Shown here piece by piece: positions 1 to 13,236 of a DNA stretch of 64,000 bases (position 1 is its first letter; each line of letters starts with the position of its first letter). The position numbers were made by a program, and so were the translations under genes. Origin of the DNA: Psoroptes ovis (Eukaryota > Arthropoda > Arachnida > Sarcoptiformes > Psoroptidae); assembly GCA_002943765.1 (NCBI GenBank), contig PQWQ01000025.1:496001-560000 (forward strand), given 5' to 3'. The notes beneath the pieces are model-generated. The model was given only the letters and a program-made list of their open reading frames with translations. It ran no database searches and was not told where the DNA came from.

Positions 1-936
1 CAGTTTCAGTTCATTTACCTTGTCAATCAAACCTTCAATATCGCCCATACCCAACAATTTCGATATGAATGGACGTACTTTGAATGGTTCAAATTCATCA
101 ATATGTTCACCGGTACCAATGAAAATGATTGGTGATTTGGTTGCTGCGACAGCACTGAGGGCGCCACCACCTTTAGCATGGCCATCTAATTTGGTGACGA
201 TTATGGCACCGACATCGACTTTTGATTTGAATGCACGTGCTTGCGATTCACAAGCTTGACCAATCGATGCGTCCATAACGTAAATAACGAGATTTGGTTG
301 AATAGCCGCTTGAATGGCCAACATTTCTTCGAACAATGAACTTTCTTGTTTATGGCGACCACTAGTGTCGACAATGATGATTTCAAAATTTTCATTTGTA
401 AATTTTTCCACACCTTCCGAAGCGATTACAACCGGGTCCGATTCTGTATAAGAACCATAAAAAGGTATTCGAGCTTTGGTTGCATTTTGTTTGAGCTGAT
501 CGAATGCACCGGCACGAAATGTATCGGCACAAACCAGCGCACATTTCCATCCTTTTTTCATATAATAATAAGCCATTTTTGTACAGGTCGTAGTCTTACC
601 GATACCTTGCAAGCCGACAAACATAATAACATTAGTCTTGCCTTTAACAGGTTGCCATGCTTTCACTTCTGGATCAAGTAATTTACACAGTTCTTGAAAT
701 ACGGCACGCATAATCATGCGGCGTTTGTTTAGGCCTGCAGCCATTTCATCAAAATCAATAACATTTCGAACATTTTCACGTAATTTTTTGACCAACATAA
801 TATTCACATCGGATTCAATTAGGGCTGTACATATTTCTTTGAGTAGGCCATCCAATACTTCTTGATTGATGATTGTTGCATTACCCAGCGACCGTAATGC
901 GGTCGTTATTTTACGTCCTAAATCGGCTAAAACCAT
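1..936 (-). CDS. SRP54: Signal recognition particle 54 kDa subunit (SRP54), 3' part missing
   Basis: GTPase subunit of the cytosolic signal recognition particle; it binds signal peptides at the ribosome and docks to the SRP receptor at the ER. The minus strand is open without an intron for 312 codons, from an ATG at 936-934 (MVLADLGRKIT, the usual SRP54 amino end) to the window edge. The NG domain is present: helical N domain (about residues 1-90), G1 loop GLQGIGKTTTCTK, G3 DTSGRH, G4 TKLDGHAKGGG. The methionine-rich M domain should lie beyond position 1. The family is about 500 residues, so roughly 60 percent is shown. The G1 loop has Ile where many animal homologues have Ser. It is divergent from the JIP gene across about 1.07 kb. 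Identity is very secure. Confidence 0.97.
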   Translation of the reverse strand, partial: MVLADLGRKITTALRSLGNATIINQEVLDGLLKEICTALIESDVNIMLVKKLRENVRNVIDFDEMAAGLNKRRMIMRAVFQELCKLLDPEVKAWQPVKGKTNVIMFVGLQGIGKTTTCTKMAYYYMKKGWKCALVCADTFRAGAFDQLKQNATKARIPFYGSYTESDPVVIASEGVEKFTNENFEIIIVDTSGRHKQESSLFEEMLAIQAAIQPNLVIYVMDASIGQACESQARAFKSKVDVGAIIVTKLDGHAKGGGALSAVAATKSPIIFIGTGEHIDEFEPFKVRPFISKLLGMGDIEGLIDKVNELKL

Positions 937-1290
937 TTTGTTCAAGTCTTAGGGTCTTGAATATTTATTCAATTTTCAGACTAACTAATTTAGAAATGAA
1001 AATGTGGCAAAATTGGCGAAAAATGAAAATAAAAATAAACAAACAAACGTATAAACAAGTGCAACTATTTCCACTTGAAAAGTTTGACAAAGTAAAAATA
1101 GCCGATTGCCAAGTTTATACGGGAAAAGTAATTTTCCTAATTCAGAATTTTTTCCTGCAATTTTTTTTATTTTTCATTGTGTAAGCATCCAACTTCCACG
1201 CCTACAATTGCAAAAAATATAAACATAAACAAATGCAGAGAAAAAAATGCGCATTGAAAAATGCCATTTAATTCCTTTTAAATGTATGTA

Positions 1291-1370
1291 TTAGGCTGTC
1301 CGAAAAGTTTTGGCCGATTTTCATCGAGCAACTCTATTCATTAAGCCGAAGGAACTTTTCGGACAACCTA
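1291..1370. mobile_element. Mariner-like MITE, family 1 subtype A
   Basis: Starts TTAGGCTGTCCGAAAAGTTT and ends with the inverted copy AACTTTTCGGACAACCTA; flanked by TA-rich sequence. The inner part (AGCAACTCT, TTAAGCCGAA) is the subtype A core. Confidence 0.85.
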
Positions 1371-1492
1371 CAATACATACATATTTAAAGATTTATGACG
1401 TTTAAAGATATTTTTTAGTGGTGGATATATCCTTAATAATAATAAACTACTTACAAATAGAAAGAGAGAGTGTAATTTCGCTTTAAAAAATA

Positions 1493-1573
1493 TTAAGTTG
1501 TCCAGAAAATTAGTTCCGCTTATTATGTGTATTTTCAATCGAAAATTCGACAAGAACTTTACGGACAACCTAA
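1493..1573. mobile_element. Mariner-like MITE, family 1 subtype C (degenerate)
   Basis: Ends AAGTTGTCCAGAAAA and TTTACGGACAACCTAA match the family termini with substitutions. The core is a hairpin around TTTTCAATCGAAAATTC, shared only with the copy at 22653. Confidence 0.75.
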
Positions 1574-2006
1574 TATACTACACACACAGTCCTATCCTAT
1601 TATCCGCATATATCCATCCATTCATCCACCTCTTAATGTGTGCAGAGCCACCAAAAAAAACATATGTAAACAAACAGCATTAAATGATGATGAAAATCTA
1701 TGCATACAAACACATTAACAGAGGATACACAAATATCTGCTTTTTAATACAAACTGAATGCCACCAATTATATCAAATGAAAATGATTACGATAATTAAT
1801 CAATTAATACAAATTCATTAATCAATTATTGATACAATTTCGGCTGAATTTGATCAATCGCATTTCAATTTCTAGTCATTTCAATTAATCAAAATTTGAA
1901 TAAATCCAAAGATTTCAAAACCAAGCATTTCATTTTGTGTGTAATTTCCATATGTTTACTTTGAAGTAATTTAATTTCATTCGAATTTCGAATCAAATTT
2001 TCAAAA

Positions 2007-5000
2007 ATGAATAATTTAAATGATGATTTAATCAACAATAACAATGATGGTGATATGATCAAACAAAAGAATATTGAGCCAATATCATCTGAATCACCAG
2101 CATCGATACCGCCACCATCGACATTACATTTGACATCGAAATCGATCAATGATGTTCGATCAGCTGATAATAATAATAATAATGATTCGAATACAAATCA
2201 ATCATCGATAACTATAACCCCAACCACCGCAACGGTGACCAGTGAAACTATTTATGAATTTGGTAGTCATTTCGAAAATCCATCGCATGTGATCAGTGAA
2301 AAGGTTAGTTGAATTAGTTGATTCGAAATTCGAATTTTAAATTTTCGTTTTTTCCAAATTATTCAAACCCTTAGGTACAAAATTTAGCCTCACAAATATA
2401 TAACGAATTGCAAAAAATTCTAACCCGTTATAATGATGATGAAGAATCAGTGAATGGCTTAATGCCACTGATAGTAAACATATTGGAAAGTTTGGATTTA
2501 GCATTGATTGAAAATCAACAGCTTCAAGTAGATCTCGAGCTATGTAAAGATGATAATGAACAGCTGGTTCAAGCATTTGAAAAAGAAAAACAACATAAAA
2601 AGAAAATTGAACAACGGCTATTTGAATATGAATTTCATACGGAAGAAGAAAAACAACATTATCAACAACATATTGATTCACTAGCGAATATTGTTAAAAT
2701 GTTAGAGCTGAAAGCTAAGAATTCATCTGATCATTGTAAGTGTTATGGTTATTCGATTGATTCCTTGAATAATCTTTGACCCTTTTATTTCCCCCGCCAA
2801 AAGCATCGCGATTAGAAGAAAAAGAAAATGAAATGAAAAAAGAATATTCCAAACTACATGAACGATACAATGAACTGCGGCGTAGCCATTTTGACCTTAT
2901 GGAACGTGTAAAAATAATCTTGGGTACTACGGATAATGATAATCCATTACAGCAGCAATCAGGGATATCATATATGATTAAAGATGCTGGGTCATCATAT
3001 ACAAATCTGGTGAATTCATTTCAAAGAAATTTACAAAAATTTTCATCGTCATCAACAGTAAACAATCAAGAATTTGATAATAATAACTATGACCTTACCA
3101 CTAAAAGCGATGATAATACATATGATCAAATGTCACAATATGTTCAAAATAGTCGTAATTTGAATTCGAATTCGAATCAAAATCAATCCACAACGAATAA
3201 TCAATGGATTGAAACTGAAATGTCATATGATGACACCACGACCATCATTGAAGATGTTGATGAGCTACAAAAAGATTATCAGAACAACAGCGCCACCAGT
3301 GGTAATAACAACTCAAATAATGGTAAACCTAAGGAATATCAAAGTTTATCAGGTAAGGTTATAACCTTGTTGAATTATTGGCTTTTGTATATGGTATTTC
3401 CTTTGAAATTCTTTCGAATAACTCTGAAATTTTTCCAATTTTTAAACAAATGCTTACCATTGCCAATCAATGCTCTTATTTGAAGGCAAATACGTTCATC
3501 CAAGTGAATATTCATCGGCCACAAGTACTGCTAATGGTATCATTTATCGATTTAAAATTGATTTCTTTAAGATATTTTCTGCGTAAATCATTGAATTTAT
3601 ATGGGTTTTTGACTAATATTTCTTCGATTTATTTCCATTAACAGATAATTTTTTCGGTATGGAAAAAGAAATCGAGAATCTTATAACGGAAAATAATGAA
3701 CTTATGGCAACGAAAAATGCCTTGAACATTGTCAAAGATGATTTGATTGCCAAAGTAGATGAATTACAAAGTGATTTAGCAATGTGTAATAATGAAATAC
3801 AACAACGTGAAGCCGTACAAGAACGTCTGAAAGCAAGGATTGCCCAATTGGAAGAAGAATTGAAGAAAAATAAAGAAGAATTGGATGATACTAAGCATAA
3901 ATTGGCATCGTTGAAAGAGGTATTCGTTAGTTTGATTAATTGAATGAGTGAATGACCCTTGTATACCCGAATAGGATGAAGAAGAAGGTATACCTATGGC
4001 CCAACGTAAACGTTTTACACGTGTTGAAATGTCACGTGTTCTTATGGAACGTAACACGTACAAAGAAAAATATTTTGAACTTCAAGAAGCCCTTAAATGG
4101 GCTGAATTAAGTCGTGCAACCCGAAACGAAAATGATTCGAAAAGATCAAATTTTTGGAAATTGTATGTATATTAGGATATTTGAATGTTATTCCCATTTG
4201 ATTCAATACAAAATGCTCTGCTAACAACCCTTTGACGTCTTAAATAATCTATAATCTTGTCTATTTTAACACTAATCTTTACTATTTATTTCGAATAATT
4301 GCTTGCCAATTTGCAATTTCAAAATCAGAGGAAAAACACCTTGGATTGGGTAACTTTGTTAACTTTGACTTTTATTTCTTTGACCCTTCAATTTTTTAAA
4401 TCGAATCAATTCTAATTAATTCATAATTTCTTAACCCTTTAGTTTCAGTAATTTATTCAATCCAAGTCCAACAACTGGTACTATTCAATCGTCAAATGTA
4501 CCGGGTGCTATACCAACGGCTACACCTGCAATAAGATATTCAGCCAATCCAGCCAGTTCATCGGCAATCAATAATCAATTATCGGCAATACCGGCATTGG
4601 ATGCAATGAGACGTCGTGCCCGACTCCAACAGCAACAACAACAACAAAATGGTGATCTTGAGCTGATTATGGATTCAGACCTGACTTCAGAACGTACAAG
4701 GGCTATGAAAAACTTGAAAACACATGTTAATCGTGCCGGTAATGGTGATCGTATACAAGCATATGGTTGGAGCATTACTGGTGCAAGTTCGAATGGTTCA
4801 ACAAGGTAATTACCGAATTAATCGATTGTTTCGCCGATTACTCATATAAATGTATTCGATTTTTTTCCTCAGTTCGGATGGAACAATCAAAACAAATAAA
4901 GCGCTATCCCTTTATTCAAATACATCGGTACCTGTACCGATTTATTGTAGACCCCTTGGTGGTGATGATATTGGTATGAAAATATGGTGTGCAACAGCTG

Positions 5001-7062
5001 TAGACCTGAGCGGTGGTGAAGCTGGATTTCCCGACAGTAGTAATGGTAGGTATCTATAGTCTGTGGTTGTTTTGTTCTAAATTTCGGTCCATATATTTTT
5101 CCAGCATCAAACGGTGATTTATCCAATGCGAATCTTAGCCAACAACAAAATGATGCATTAACCGATTTGGAACAAGAAATTGATGAAGTTATTCGTGAAC
5201 AACAAATCCCAAATGATCAACAATATTCAACATTTGTTTGGATTTGTAGTGTTAGTCATTCGAAAAGTAAAGTAACCATTGTTAATATACGAAGTAATCC
5301 AGGTGAAGTCCTCGATTCATTTTTTATTAAAACACATTTACTATGTATTTGTTCCGTTCCTGGTGCAAAAAATAATGATTTCATTGGTGATCATGATGTA
5401 CATATTGATGAACAAACGACGCCTGAAATTTATCAAAGTTTTCGCCGTGAAAAACCTTTGAATGATATTTCGACTTCGATAACCTTTTCATCACCGGTAC
5501 CGAGCGTACATTCGGATATTTCAAATAATTATGGTAATTTGAGTTTTACGGGGTCCATACAAATTCATTGATTCTTGTTTGTATTCAACAGATAATAATT
5601 CAGTTGCCACCGAAGAATCATCGGCAGCCAAGCAACAAGCCCCAGATGATTCAACAATAAACAAAGCTGAAGAAGCCGCAAGTGTTAATTCATTACCGCT
5701 TACGAATGAACCAATCACTGAAGCTAAAAATGTTACTTTGGAAAAATTGAATGAATATGTTGCATATACACAACCACCATCACCAACAATTGGTGATAAT
5801 TCAATGATCACCAGTGATGATGCCGTGAATGAAGGTCAACAATCATCATCAGCTGTTGCAGCTGAAACCAATACAATTCGATCGTCTACAAGTTCAACAG
5901 GGCTGCCCATACAACCAATGTCAACGCGATTGCCTACAATGTGGTTAGGCGGACAAAATGGTGTCCTTTATGTTCATTCATCAATTGCTCAATGGTCACA
6001 TTGTATAGCAATCGTACATTTGTCTGATTCAATTTTACATATTGTTCATTACCGAGGACGTGTATTTGTTGCATTGGCCAATGGTCAATGTTGTATATTT
6101 TATCGTTGTGAACAGACTGGTAAGTCCTTCGTATTTTGAATAATTCAATATTTGATTAATTTTTTTCCATGATTTTCTCGACAGGTGAATGGAATTTCAA
6201 TCAATATTATACATTAGACATTGGTATCTATTCAAATATGATGTCCTCGACCAATAATGACAGTAGCAATGAAAAACCCGTACAACAAACAGCTTTATAT
6301 TCAATCAGATGTTTAGAAATTGTCAAAGATGTAATATGGCTTAGTTATCGTAATTTAATATTCATAGCAAATACATTAACATTTAAAGTGTTGAATTCAT
6401 TCATTGCACATCCACGTAAAGAAACATATGTACGCCATTTAGCTGCCATTGGTGATGGTGTATGGTGTTCATTTCGTTTGGATTCAACACTTCGCCTATA
6501 TTCATCATATAAACCATATCAACATATACAAACAATTGATATTGAACCATATGTTACGAAAATGATTATGTCAAAATCATTTAATTTTGTACGAATAACG
6601 GCGTTGAAAGCAAACAATAATCGTTTATGGATTGGTACATCGAATGGTGTTGTATTGTGTTTACCATTGCAGAAAAAATATAATCACAGTGATAATAATA
6701 ACTCCAACAATAACAATGGTAATGATCAATTAAATGATCAAAATTTAATACATAAAAAACTACAAACAACTGAAGCAACCGGGCTGCTTACATTACAATC
6801 ATATATACCATTATGTGATATACAAACAATACAATTATCATTTCATGGCCATAAAGATAATGTTAAATTTTTTGTTTGTACCAATAATCTAATCCTGAGC
6901 GGTGGTGAAGGTTATATTGATTTTCGTATTAATAATTTATTAAATAATACGACAGGCATCAATGAACTATCGGCAACAGCCACTGCATCAGCAACAACCG
7001 TAGCCAATCAATTATCGAAAGGTGATCGTTCACATTTGATTCTATGGGAAATTACTCAATGA
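2007..7062 (+). CDS. syd: JNK-interacting protein 3/4 homologue (Sunday driver type scaffold)
   Basis: Scaffold linking kinesin-1/dynein cargo transport and JNK signalling. Eleven exons join in frame to 1363 residues: 2007-2303, 2375-2735, 2804-3352, 3486-3536, 3645-3919, 3975-4162, 4443-4805, 4873-5045, 5105-5533, 5592-6119, 6185-7062, all with GT/AG ends. JIP3/4 proteins are about 1300 residues. An RH1 domain (LDLALIENQQLQVDLELC) lies at about residues 100-220, then a coiled coil (DNFFGMEKEIENLI). An RH2 motif (LMERNTYKEKYFELQEA) lies near residues 515-560. The carboxy half is the family's WD40-like propeller (MWLGGQNGVLYVHSS). Odd points are an Asn/Gln-rich amino end of about 95 residues and a 51 bp exon 4. 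A polyadenylation signal AATAAA is at 7245-7250. Paralogue assignment (JIP3 versus JIP4) is not possible; arthropods usually have one gene. Confidence 0.93.
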
Positions 7063-8249
7063 TTCATTGTTTATCGCGATGATTGATTAATACATGTTGA
7101 TTTGAAATTGATTTAATTTAATTTTTGTAAATAATTTTTTTTTTTGCTTTTTGCTTTTGTTATTATTATTTTTTATTATGTTTTCTTCTGTTGATTTATT
7201 ATTATTATTTTCTTCGAGAAAAATATCAAAAATATTTAAAAAAAAATAAATAAATGAATGTATATCTTTGATATATATGAATTTGAATTGTCAATTGGTT
7301 TATCAGTCGACTTGTTGTTGTTGTTCTAAGCGTGTTCAAAATCATTGGCAGATATTAATAATAATAAATGAATGGCAGATAATGCCCAGTTGCCAATTTG
7401 TTTTTATGAATATTTTTTTTTTCAAGATATACACTCAAGTGTTTATCATTGACATTGATTATATTTTATTATTATTAGGTGATTGTCCGAAAAGTTTTTG
7501 CCAATTATATTGTAGAAAATTATTCGAAAAATTGGCAAAAACTTTTCGGACAACAATCTAAATATATTCAAATTGATTTAAATTTTCGAAAAAAATTATA
7601 AATAATCATTCGATGTGATAAATCGAATCGAATTCGAATGAAATAAGTTCATTGTTTCAAATAATATGGCTGGTAAAAATCGAAATGAGATGATTTAATT
7701 CATTTTCATTATTTTCAATATTTTTCAATTTAAATACATCAGAAAATGATCAAATCATGTTGATTTTCAATCAAAATGTTCAGTTCTTCATTCATTGATA
7801 CTCAGTTCTTTGATTTTTTTCGATTTATTTAAATGAATTTTACTCAATTTTTCCTCCTTTTTCTCATCATTAGCGAATGACTTGTCAAATTTTTGAGTTT
7901 TTTGAATTTTTGAAAATCGGCTAAGTCATTGTTTCGGTTCTACAAAATTTTCGTGTTTCCAAGTGCTCCAGTGATCGATGATAATCATCCATGATCATTG
8001 ATTGATCTATGAGAGATAACAAGACATTTCCAATCATATTTGATTGGATTGAAATCATTGATTTTAGATTTATAAATACCTGTTAGTATTACTAGATCAG
8101 ATCAACAATCGATCACCATGTAAAACTACTAAGGTAACAATCAACCAGTTCAGTCAGTTGTCAAGTGAACCAATTTAATTTAATATTGAATCATCATTGC
8201 ATTGCACACACATATTTCATCCATTTTTCATTGAAAAACACAGCAAAAA
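7063..8249. other. Intergenic, JIP 3' UTR to ATP9 promoter
   Basis: Holds the JIP 3' UTR (AATAAA at 7245-7250), one subtype B MITE at 7475-7560, and the presumed promoter and 5' UTR of the P4-ATPase. Strongly AT-rich, with nothing else recognisable. Confidence 0.6.
7475..7560. mobile_element. Mariner-like MITE, family 1 subtype B
   Basis: Left end TTAGGTGATTGTCCGAAAAG, right end CTTTTCGGACAACAATCTAA. The palindromic core (TTTTTGCCAATTATAT against AATTGGCAAAAAC) makes almost the whole element a hairpin. It is downstream of the JIP polyadenylation signal. Confidence 0.83.
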
Positions 8250-11200
8250 ATGTCCATACATCATCCTAATAATCATCCAAATAATCATAATCATCACAAA
8301 CAAACAATTATCAAATTCAATTCACCCAAACAACAACAACATTTGTATGATGGCAGCAGCAGCAGCAACAGCCAAAGCAATTTCAACCAAAACAACAGCT
8401 CAAAATCAGTGAAAACAACACAAAATAGAAGAATTATAAAACAAACATTTCATTCAAATAATACAAACAACACAAATACAAACTATAGCCCTAAACATTC
8501 ATCGTTTAATTCAAATTCATTGAATAATCATCGAATTAATCGAAATAAACAACAAACTTTGATCAATGAACAACAGCAACAACAGCAACCAATCGTCCAT
8601 AGTAATCATAATCAAACGAAATCATTAAATTTTAATTACAATTCAATTGAATCAATCAATTCACTAGTCACCAGTCAAAATCATCAACAGCAATCGAATT
8701 TATTTAAAAATTTCCATCCAAAATTGATTAAATCGTTCGATACAATCAATGGTCATCATTCATTGAAGCCTTTAAAATCATCTGATGTCCGTCATCATTA
8801 TAACCATAGAACTATTGTTGATTCTACGCTAAATGATTCAATTAATCAAGGTAATACCCTTGAAAAATCTCAAGATACATTGAATAATCAAGTATCGAAA
8901 CGTATTGAACGATTAATTAATCAAATATTTGATAATTTTTTCAATAAATCACCATCACCATCATCAGTAGTGATACCATCGATACCTCAACAACAATCAC
9001 CATCACCATCACCAACAACGATAATCCACAATAAACAATCATTGAATCGTCAATCATTGTCACTGCTATCACCAAAATCTACAAAAGTGTCTTCATTACA
9101 ATTATCATCATCATCTTCGGAAGAAGAAAGTGGTCTCGGATCGAACGAATCTGCAGCATTATTAAGCGGATCGAGTAGATCACGAGTTGCCAATCTTCAA
9201 CACCATCAACAACAACAGCCTTCAACCTATGATCCATTACTTGGTATTAATCATAGTAATGAATTATCAATAAATGAAGATTATAGCTTTACGAATAATA
9301 ACAATAATCGAAGAAGAAGAAACAGTAAAAATAATTCGAAATTTATTTTAAAATTAATATTTTGTGGCGTTTGTATGGCATTCACTGAATGTTTCGGCAG
9401 GATTATACGTTTTTTCCTGCGTAAAAAATCACTAAAACCTAGAATCGTACATCTTGGTCAATCATTATCACCGCAAGAACAGCAGCAATTACTAAATAAT
9501 CAAAATCAATTCATTAATAGTAATAAATCAAAATTTTCAAAATCAAATGATACGAATTATATGAGTAGTAGTCACAATAATGATTATTATCCACCAAATA
9601 TTGTACGAAATCAAAAATATACAATCATATCGTTTTTCCCGTTGGTTATGTTTAATCAATTTAAATTTTTCTTAAATCTTTATTTCTTGCTGATGGCATG
9701 TTCACAATTTATACCGGCATTTTCAGTTGGACCAATATTTACATATTGGGCCCCGTTAGCATTTGTACTCGGTGTAACATTGATTCGAGAAATGATTGAT
9801 GATTTTCTCCGTTATAAACGTGATAAACAAGTTAATAGTCAGCTGTATATGAAATTATCATTGAAAAATGGTTTAATTCCTGTAAAAAGTTCAAAAATTA
9901 AAGTCGGTGACATTATTCAGGTCGGTAAAGATCAACGTGTACCGGCCGATATGATATTTTTGCGAACATCCGAGAAAAATGGTGCATGTTTCATTCGTAC
10001 CGATCAATTGGATGGTGAAACTGATTGGAAACTTCGATTAGCGCTGTCGGCTACACAAGAATTGGCCGATAATCAAGACATTTTCCAATTGAATGCAGTG
10101 GTTAATGTGGAAGAACCACGTCGTGATATACATTCATTTGTTGGAAAATTTGTTAATCAAACAAATGGCAAAGAAATACCGTTATCGATTGAGAATACAT
10201 TTTGGGCCAATACTGTGGTAGCATCGGGTACAGCCATAGGAATTGTCATTTATACAGGACCCGAAACACGTTCGATGATGAATAATAATGAACCAAGAAG
10301 TAAAGTTGGTCTACTCGATTATGAGGTGAATGAATTGACTAAATTATTATTTGCCGCCGTTGTCATATTGGCATTCGCTATGATTTGCCTCAAAGGTTTC
10401 AGTGGTTATTGGTATATTTATCTATTTCGTTATGTATTGTTGTTCAGTTATATCATACCTATTAGTTTAAGGGTCAATTTAGAAATGGGTCGAGTGGTTT
10501 ATTGTCAAATGATACAACGTGATATGGAAATTGCCGGTACCCTTGCACGTACAACAACAATACCTGAAGATTTAGGCCGGATTTCATATTTGCTCACTGA
10601 TAAAACCGGTACATTGACCAAAAATGAAATGATATTCAAACGAATCCACCTTGGCCGCATCTCATATACACAAGAATATTTTGATGAAGTTACGGCCATA
10701 CTTCGTGCATACTATAATCCTTCGAATGCTAAGAGTCAAAATGGTGGTGGTGGTGGCGCTGGTGACGGTTCGGCCAAACAGATATCGAATTATCAAACAC
10801 ATAAACGTGAAAATTCCACCACGTCGACGTCTAGTTTTACATATGCAAGTCGCCGATGTCATATGCGTATCGATTCATACGAAGTGGATCGTGAAATTGT
10901 TTATCGAGTTCAACAATCAGTGCTAGCTATAGCCCTTTGTCATAATGTAACGCCTGCGTATGAAAATCAAAATGATTCAAATACTTCGAATGTTAAAGGT
11001 TAGTGTTTTTTGGTGGTGATGACCATTTCCAAGGAACAATCGATTAATTCAATTCCATTATGTTGTAGATGATGAACATTCGATCAATATACCGATGAAT
11101 GCTGTTGGTGATACTACTGGCGGTATCAATAGCCCTAATAATCACAGTATAATGTATCATGCATCAAGTCCAGATGAAGTTGCACTAGTTCAATGGACCG

Positions 11201-12874
11201 AAAAAGTTGGCATGACCCTGATATTTCGTGATATTCGCCATATTAAACTAAAAAATCCATATGGTCAAATTATGAATTTTGAAATATTAGAATTATTTCC
11301 ATTTTCATCCGAAACCAAGCGGATGGGAATCATTGTCCGTGATTTGAATACAAAAGAAATTGTTTTCTATTTAAAAGGTGCCGATACTGTTATGTCATCG
11401 ATCATTACTTATAATGATTGGTTACAAGAACAATGTGATAATATGGCCCGTAGTGGTCTACGGACACTGGTTGTGGCCAAAAAAATCTTGGATGATGATC
11501 AATTTAAAGATTTCCAAGATCGTTATAATCAAGCTAAATGTAATATGAATGATCGTAATGCAAGAATTAAAGCTGTACTGGCTACACTTGAAAAAGATAT
11601 GGAATTGTTGTGTTTGACAGGTTAGTGACGATCACAATTTTGATGATATATCACAGGTTTCATCCTTTAAAATGTGTTTTTCAGGTGTCGAAGATCGGCT
11701 ACAAGATGGTGTAGCTACCACCTTAAAAGGTCTGCAAGATGCTGGAATCAAATTATGGATGTTGACTGGTGATAAGCTAGAAACGGCCATTTCCATAGCT
11801 AAATCATCACAATTAGTGAAAAAAATGCAAGAATTTTACGTATTTCGTAGCGTTACGAATCGTAATGAAGTCCATTTGGAGTTGAATAATTTCCATCGTA
11901 AAAGTGATTGCCCGCTGGTCATACGTGGTGAAGATTTGGAATTGTGTATGAAATTTTATTCAGCCGAATTTATGGACTTGGCCACCCAGTGTCCGGCCGT
12001 TGTTTGTTGCCGTTGTTCACCAACACAAAAAGCTGAAGTAGTCAAAATGATACAAATCCGTACGGGTAAACGTACATGTGCTGTTGGTGATGGTGGTAAT
12101 GATGTATCGATGATACAAACAGCCAATGTTGGTATTGGTATTGTTGGCAAAGAAGGCCAACAAGCATCGTTGGCCGCTGATTTTTCAATATTACAATTTT
12201 CCAATATTTATCGACTCATATTATTACATGGCCGTTATTCATATAAGCGTTCGGCATCGCTTAGTCAATTTATTATTCATCGTGGCCTAATAATATCCAC
12301 GTTACAAGCAATATTTTCATCTGCATTCTATTTTGCATCGGTCCCATTGTATCAAGGATTTCTGATGATTGGCTATGCAACATTTTATACAATGTTTCCA
12401 GTGTTTTCTATTGTCCTCGACAAAGATGTATCACCGCGATTAGTGCTCAAATTTCCTGAACTATACAAACTAATGAAAGGACGTTCATTATCATATAAAA
12501 CATTTTTCATTTGGGTCCTTATATCCATTTATCAAGGCAGTGTTATTATGTATGGTTCCATATTGTTATTCAATGATGAATTCATTCACGTGGTGGCCAT
12601 CACATTTACGGCCGTCATATTGACTGAGCTATTAATGTTAGCCTTGACAGTTCGTACATGGCATTGGTTGATGATTGTTGCCGAATTAATATCATTTTCA
12701 TCATATTTACTAACGCTGATATTGGCACCACAATTTTTTGATGAAAAATTTATTCAATCAAGAGATTTTCTTTGGAAAGTTACGTTAATGACATTGATCA
12801 GCTGTCTTCCATTGTATTTGTTGAAATTTTTACATCGTAAAATTGCGCCACCAAGTCATCAAAAGTTAACTTGA
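8250..12874 (+). CDS. P4-type phospholipid flippase, ATP9A/ATP9B (Neo1) class
   Basis: Predicted phospholipid-transporting ATPase of endosome/trans-Golgi membranes, moving lipid to the cytosolic leaflet. Class 2 (ATP9/Neo1) members work without a CDC50 subunit. Three exons (8250-10998, 11069-11620, 11685-12874) give 1496 residues. Visible motifs: DGET at 588-591 (actuator loop), the phosphorylation site DKTGTLT with Asp784, a nucleotide-binding stretch (SSPDEVALVQW, YLKGADTVM), and the hinge GDGGNDV at about 1235-1241. Hydrophobic segments bracket these as M1-M4 and M5-M10. MEIAGTLARTTTIPEDLGRI is typical of ATP9 proteins. ATP9A is about 1050 residues; the excess is an Asn/Gln/Ser-rich amino extension of about 380-420 residues. 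The ATG at 8250 is the first in this frame. AATAAA is at 12907-12912. Confidence 0.94.
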
Positions 12875-13153
12875 TCAAATTTTTTTTTTCAAACAATCGA
12901 TTAATCAATAAAATCGATTGAATCGATTATTATTATTAATTCATTAATTGATTAAAAAAAACAGATGATTTTTATTAATTTCTTTTTTTTTGTATTTTTA
13001 ATTAAATTTTTTCAATTTTCTCAAATTTCAAATCTTTGGGGAAATATTTTTGGCCTGAACCACACTCACACACATTCATATATGTGGTTCCGCATTTGAC
13101 AATTTTTTTTTGATGCTAAAAATTGAAAAAATTTTAATTGAAAATTTGAAATT

Positions 13154-13236
13154 TTAGGTTGTCCGAAAAGTTCTGGCCGATTTTCTATTGAGCAACTCTA
13201 TTTGATTAAGCAGAATGAACTTTTCGGACAACCTAA
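13154..13236. mobile_element. Mariner-like MITE, family 1 subtype A
   Basis: TTAGGTTGTCCGAAAAGTTC at the left and AACTTTTCGGACAACCTAA at the right, followed by TA. The core contains GAGCAACTCTAT and GATTAAGC. Confidence 0.87.

Larger units (their letters stand above)
937..2006. other. Intergenic, SRP54 / JIP divergent promoter region
   Basis: No coding exon seen. It separates two divergent genes, so both promoters should lie here. It contains two mariner-like MITE copies (1291-1370 and 1493-1573) and an imperfect short hairpin at about 1065-1102 that recurs at 31678-31716. No clear TATA box was found. Confidence 0.6.
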
